Source of the DNA: Schauerella fraxinea
GTDB taxonomy: Bacteria; Pseudomonadota; Gammaproteobacteria; Burkholderiales; Burkholderiaceae_B
Length of the DNA stretch: 64,000 bases
Direction: 5' to 3'
Assembly: GCA_030849945.1 (NCBI GenBank)
Contig: JAVDKK010000001.1
Coordinates: 868,001-932,000, forward strand
The translations under genes and the position numbers were made by a program. A model generated the notes under the pieces. That model had not been told where the DNA came from, searched no databases, and saw nothing but the letters and a program-made list of their open reading frames with translations. The first letter of the stretch is position 1. Every line of letters begins with the position of its first letter. This document shows, piece after piece, positions 60,939 to 64,000 of this stretch.

Positions 60939-60955
60939 CTTAAGTTTGCGTTAAG
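60939..60955 (+). promoter_or_regulatory. PmrA/QseB-type response-regulator box upstream of degP
   Basis: CTTAAG-TTTGC-GTTAAG, direct repeat with 11-bp period, one base from the box at 56855. It is 61 bp upstream of the degP start. A further GGGACA-TCG-TGTCCC hairpin at 60983-60997 lies in the leader. Indicates control of the protease by the neighbouring two-component system. Confidence 0.7.
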
Positions 60956-61016
60956 TCTGCCTTTCTACGCTTCTACCTCATCGGGACATCGTGTCCCCGG
61001 TCCCAAGGAGTGCATC

Positions 61017-62489
61017 ATGAAAGGTCAAGTCTTTGCGCGTTCAGCGCTTGCAGCCGCCGTCCTGACGGCCGTTACCGGCGGAATCGTCTACTCGTCCGCA
61101 GGTGCCGCTGTGGCGCAGACGACGCCGGTTTCGCTGGTCGCGCCCAGCAGCAGTAGCGTCACCCATACCCCCGGCCTGGCCACGGCCACCGATTTCTCGG
61201 GCATCGTCGAGAAGGCCGGACCTGCGGTCGTCAATATCAGCGTGACCGGCAAGTCCAAAGCGGAAGACGACGACTCGGCAGGCATTCCCGGCTTGTCGCC
61301 CGACGATCCAATGAACGAATTTTTCCGGCGCTTCGGTCCTCAGGCGCAAACGCCGAGCAAGCCGCATATGACGCGGGGTCAGGGCTCGGGCTTTATCGTG
61401 AGCGCCGATGGCTTGATTCTCACCAATGCACACGTGGTGGATGGCGCGACCGACGTGACGGTGCGCCTGACGGATCGACGCGAGTTCAAAGCGAAGGTGC
61501 TCGGCGCCGATAAGCAAAGCGACATTGCGGTGATTCGCATCGAGGCAAAAGATTTGCCGGTCGTGCGTATCGGCAATCCTGGCGACGCCAAGGTGGGTGA
61601 ACCCGTGCTTGCCATCGGCTCGCCTTACGGCTTTGACAACACCGCGACGGCCGGCATCATCAGCGCCAAATCGCGCAGTTTGCCTGAAGACACCTATGTG
61701 CCTTTTATCCAAACGGACGTGGCCGTAAATCCCGGCAACTCCGGCGGCCCGCTCTTTAACGCTCAAGGCGAAGTGATCGGCATCAACTCGCAGATCTATA
61801 GCCGCACGGGCGGATATCAGGGTTTGTCGTTTGCGATTCCGATCGACGTGGCGACCAAAGTGCAGCAGCAATTGGTGGCACATGGCCACGTGACGCGTGG
61901 TCGTTTGGGCGTGGCCGTGCAAGAGGTCAACCAAGCGTTGGCGCGATCGTTCGGACTTGAGAAGGCCGGTGGCGCATTGGTGAGTTCGGTCGAGAAGGAC
62001 AGTCCCGCTGCCAAGGCCGGTTTGCAGGTGGGCGATGTGATCACGGGCTTCAACGGCCGTGCGATCGAGCATTCGTCCGACTTGCCTGCTGCGGTGGCAG
62101 ACGCCACGCCCGGCAGCGCGGCCAAGGTTGCCGTGATGCGCGAGAAGGCCGAGAAGACCTTGTCGGTGACGATCGGCGAATGGAAGGTTGCTGAGAACGA
62201 TGCCAAGAAGGCTCAATCCGACCAAGCCAAATTGGGCTTGGCGGTGCGTCAACTTTCGCCGCAAGAGCGTGCGCAATCGGGCATCGAGTCGGGTCTTCTG
62301 GTGGCTAGCGCCAACGGACCGGCAGCAGTGGCCGGCATTCAAGCCGGCGATGTGATCCTGGCGTTCAACGGCGTGCCACTGAAGGATGTGGAGCAATTGC
62401 GCAAACTGGTAGATGGCGCAGGCAAGAATGTGGCACTGCTGGTGCAACGTGACGACAGCAAGATCTTTATCCCGCTCACGCTCGGATAA
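61017..62489 (+). CDS. degP: Periplasmic serine protease/chaperone, Do family
   Basis: 490 residues. Signal peptide about 1-34 (ending AVAQ). Trypsin-like catalytic triad His139 (LTNAHVVDG), Asp169 (KQSDIAV) and Ser242 (NPGNSGGPLF). Two PDZ domains follow (about 275-370, and 385-485, with GLLVASANGPAAVAGIQAGD). It degrades or refolds damaged envelope proteins and corresponds to DegP/MucD. AAGGAG lies 6 nt upstream of ATG 61017. Context with an SbmA-like transporter and QseBC-type system makes an envelope-stress regulon. Confidence 0.95.
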   Translation: MKGQVFARSALAAAVLTAVTGGIVYSSAGAAVAQTTPVSLVAPSSSSVTHTPGLATATDFSGIVEKAGPAVVNISVTGKSKAEDDDSAGIPGLSPDDPMNEFFRRFGPQAQTPSKPHMTRGQGSGFIVSADGLILTNAHVVDGATDVTVRLTDRREFKAKVLGADKQSDIAVIRIEAKDLPVVRIGNPGDAKVGEPVLAIGSPYGFDNTATAGIISAKSRSLPEDTYVPFIQTDVAVNPGNSGGPLFNAQGEVIGINSQIYSRTGGYQGLSFAIPIDVATKVQQQLVAHGHVTRGRLGVAVQEVNQALARSFGLEKAGGALVSSVEKDSPAAKAGLQVGDVITGFNGRAIEHSSDLPAAVADATPGSAAKVAVMREKAEKTLSVTIGEWKVAENDAKKAQSDQAKLGLAVRQLSPQERAQSGIESGLLVASANGPAAVAGIQAGDVILAFNGVPLKDVEQLRKLVDGAGKNVALLVQRDDSKIFIPLTLG

Positions 62490-62531
62490 CGCTCGCGAAC
62501 CACGCGGGCATGCTGGCTATGACAGGCCGCG

Positions 62532-62591
62532 CGCCGCGCCTGTGCGGATACTGCAAAGGCGCGGCGTACCCTCGAATTGCGCCGCAATTCG
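62532..62591. terminator. Hairpins downstream of degP
   Basis: Two inverted repeats follow the degP stop. CGCCGCGCC (62532-62540) pairs with GGCGCGGCG (62558-62566). CGAATTGC (62573-62580) pairs with GCAATTCG (62584-62591) around GCC and is followed by CTTGCTTTTGC. The second is the better terminator candidate. Confidence 0.5.
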
Positions 62592-62756
62592 CTTGCTTTT
62601 GCTATAGATCGAAACGGATTTATCGCTTCCGAAAGCCACTGAAACAGCTTATACACCCGGTATCTCGATAGCAGCGACAGACACACGCAAGCGATGCTAA
62701 TTTCCATTCAACGCCGATATATGCGGGTTTCGACGGCGTCGATTGGAGAATAAAAA

Positions 62757-63104
62757 ATGAGCATCACCAAACGTATGAGTCAGGCTTTCCTCGTTGCCGT
62801 TCTTGCCCTGGGCGTGAGCGGCGCTGCATGGGCAGATAAGCAAACGCGTAATACCGTGATCGGTGCGGGCCTGGGGGGCGTGGCCGGCGCGTTGTTGTCC
62901 GAGGGCGACCCCTGGGTCACCGTGGGCGGGGCGGCGGCGGGTGGTGTACTGGGTCACGTGATTACCGACGACGATGATCGTCGCGGACGTCGCAACTGGG
63001 ACCGCGGCGATCGCCGCCACGACGACTACCGTCGCGCCGGTTATCGCAAACATCACGATGACCGCCGTCATTGGAAGAACAAGCGTCACCATCACCGTCA
63101 TTGA
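62757..63104 (+). CDS. Glycine-zipper exported protein with a His/Arg-rich tail
   Basis: 115 residues. Signal peptide about 1-26 (ending AWA). Residues about 30-68 form a glycine-zipper 2TM domain (IGAGLGGVAGALLSEG, then VTVGGAAAGGVLGHVI), like RcnB- or SlyB-type small envelope proteins. The tail is highly charged: DDDDRRGRR, many Asp, Arg and His, ending KRHHHRH, which may bind metal or nucleic acid. Function unknown. No strong ribosome site is seen upstream (AATAAAA). It stands alone between degP and the BCCT gene. Confidence 0.85.
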   Translation: MSITKRMSQAFLVAVLALGVSGAAWADKQTRNTVIGAGLGGVAGALLSEGDPWVTVGGAAAGGVLGHVITDDDDRRGRRNWDRGDRRHDDYRRAGYRKHHDDRRHWKNKRHHHRH

Positions 63105-63171
63105 TTTCTGCCTCTGGGCGTTTGTATCCGGAATGCCAATGCGTAAACAGGGTGTAGCAGTGCTGGTGTGA

Positions 63172-63256
63172 CGGTCGGCAAAGTTCGATACTCCCGCTAA
63201 CTGGGAGAATCGCCGGCCGCATTCCCCTTTCTTCCGATGCGAGCTGGCGTCGGGAG
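63172..63256 (+). promoter_or_regulatory. Structured leader sequestering the ribosome site of the BCCT gene
   Basis: First hairpin: CGGTCGG (63172-63178) with CCGGCCG (63213-63219), and inside it CGATACTCCC (63186-63195) with GGGAGAATCG (63203-63212, one A-A mismatch), loop GCTAACT. Second hairpin: CTTCCGATGC (63231-63240) with GCGTCGGGAG (63247-63256), ten pairs including two G-U, loop GAGCTG. The last five bases GGGAG are the Shine-Dalgarno of the ATG at 63264. The CTCCCG of hairpin one (63191-63196) is complementary to CGGGAG of the Shine-Dalgarno region, so alternative folds are possible. Confidence 0.6.
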
Positions 63257-63263
63257 AATTCAC

Positions 63264-64000
63264 ATGCAGCAAACTTCATGGCGCAACACGATCGCGCCGG
63301 TCACGTTTACGGGCTCAGCCCTCATTGCGTTGGGCCTGATCGTCTACGCGAGCCTATTGCCAGAGCAGGCCAAGGCCGTCTTCACGCACGCCAACGATTG
63401 GATCATCGCCGAAGCCGGCTGGTTCTATTTGCTGTCGGTAGGCATCTTCGTCTTGTTCTTGTTAGGGCTGGCCATCAGCCCCTTTGGGCGGATCAAACTC
63501 GGACCCGACGAATCCACGCCTGACTACAGTTACGGCACGTGGGTCGCCATGCTCTTCAGTGCCGGCATGGGCATCGGCATCGTTTTCTACGGCGTCGCCG
63601 AACCGATCACACACTTTTCGAAGCCGCCCGTGGCCGAAGCCATGTCGCCGCAGGCGGCACGCGACGCGATGGAGATCACGTTTTTCCATTGGGGCGTGCA
63701 TGCGTGGGCGATTTACGCGGTGCTGGGATTGGCGCTGGCGTATTTTGGTTATCGCCGAGGCCAACCGCTCACATTGCGCTCGGCGTTTCACCCCCTGCTG
63801 GGCGATCGCATCCATGGTCCCATCGGCGATCTGATCGATATTTTTGCGGTCGTCGGAACGATGGCTGGCCTGGCGACGTCGTTAGGTTTGGGCGTGTCGC
63901 AACTGAATGCCAGCTTGTTCTATCTTTTCGATCTGCCGCAAACGCTCAATATTCAGCTCATTTTGATCGCAGTGGTCACGTTGTTGGCAACGCTCACGGT
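63264..64000 (+). CDS. BCCT-family osmolyte transporter, N-terminal part
   Basis: The gene starts at ATG 63264 (GGGAG 7 nt upstream) and runs off the right edge; about 245 residues are visible. Helices near 12-32 and 50-75 precede the BCCT signature FSAGMGIGIVFYGVAEPITH (about 95-114), then FHWGVHAWAIYAVLGLALAY and GLATSLGLGVSQLNASLFYL. BCCT carriers take up betaine, choline or carnitine with Na+ or H+, often against osmotic stress. The leader structure upstream may adjust its translation. Confidence 0.93.
   Translation, partial: MQQTSWRNTIAPVTFTGSALIALGLIVYASLLPEQAKAVFTHANDWIIAEAGWFYLLSVGIFVLFLLGLAISPFGRIKLGPDESTPDYSYGTWVAMLFSAGMGIGIVFYGVAEPITHFSKPPVAEAMSPQAARDAMEITFFHWGVHAWAIYAVLGLALAYFGYRRGQPLTLRSAFHPLLGDRIHGPIGDLIDIFAVVGTMAGLATSLGLGVSQLNASLFYLFDLPQTLNIQLILIAVVTLLATLT

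Noticed and set aside
63105..63263. Cobalamin or glycine riboswitch before the BCCT gene
   Set aside because: The conserved cores of those classes are not present; only the hairpin geometry is supported.

Overview
The window reads as chromosomal DNA of a high-GC betaproteobacterium of the order Burkholderiales, most likely Alcaligenaceae-like (Bordetella/Achromobacter relatives). The grounds are five periplasmic binding proteins of the Bug/TctC type, a BfeA-like catecholate receptor next to an AraC regulator, dense LysR/GntR/IclR/LacI-controlled catabolic clusters, and 4-nt ATGA overlaps inside operons. The genus is an inference. I saw no rRNA, tRNA, CRISPR array, transposase or integrase.

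Layout. 1-306: the 3' end of a TolC/OprM-type efflux channel. 518-3946: an AT-rich block with a single large gene for a SIR2-STAND-TPR protein, the type of NAD-consuming anti-phage sensor. It abuts a decapitated LysR gene (3938-4183), so it looks like a defence-gene insertion at a broken regulator locus. 4175-9060: IclR regulator, enoyl-CoA hydratase, NDP-forming acyl-CoA ligase and Bug protein (an organic-acid activation route). 9072-12040: TetR, lipoprotein and PqiB-like MCE protein (envelope lipid transport). 12012-17910: periplasmic molybdenum aldehyde oxidoreductase (PaoABC type), aldo/keto reductase, a small AlpA-like regulator and a hydroxynitrile-lyase-type cupin, with a divergent LysR gene. 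18997-22150: azoreductase, GNAT and AhpD-like genes with a divergent MocR regulator. 22306-24622: exported methyltransferase, PHB-depolymerase-type esterase and its ribbon-helix-helix regulator.

24705-36847: two metal-uptake modules (DUF2946-type protein plus TonB receptor) flank a LacI-controlled D-glucarate cluster (Bug plus GudD, with a perfect 16-bp operator). 35858-41531: Bug protein, aconitase with a coding minisatellite, GntR/FCD regulator and a signal-less solute-binding-like protein. 41586-49037: lactonase, a GNAT-ASCH fusion, CMD protein, LysR/old-yellow-enzyme pair, GabD and GNAT. 49073-55923: DUF3592 membrane protein, a Bug gene behind a near-perfect 24-bp palindrome, a Fur-box-controlled BfeA-like receptor with AraC regulator, and another Bug gene.

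56855-62489 is a coherent envelope-stress module: an SbmA/BacA-like ABC transporter, a QseB/PmrA-like response regulator, its kinase, and DegP. The transporter operon and degP each carry a CTTAAG-N5-(C/G)TTAAG direct repeat, the known PmrA/QseB-type site, so the two-component system probably controls both. The window ends in a BCCT osmolyte transporter whose leader can fold into two strong hairpins, the second burying the whole Shine-Dalgarno. This leader and the SIR2-STAND island are the most notable finds.
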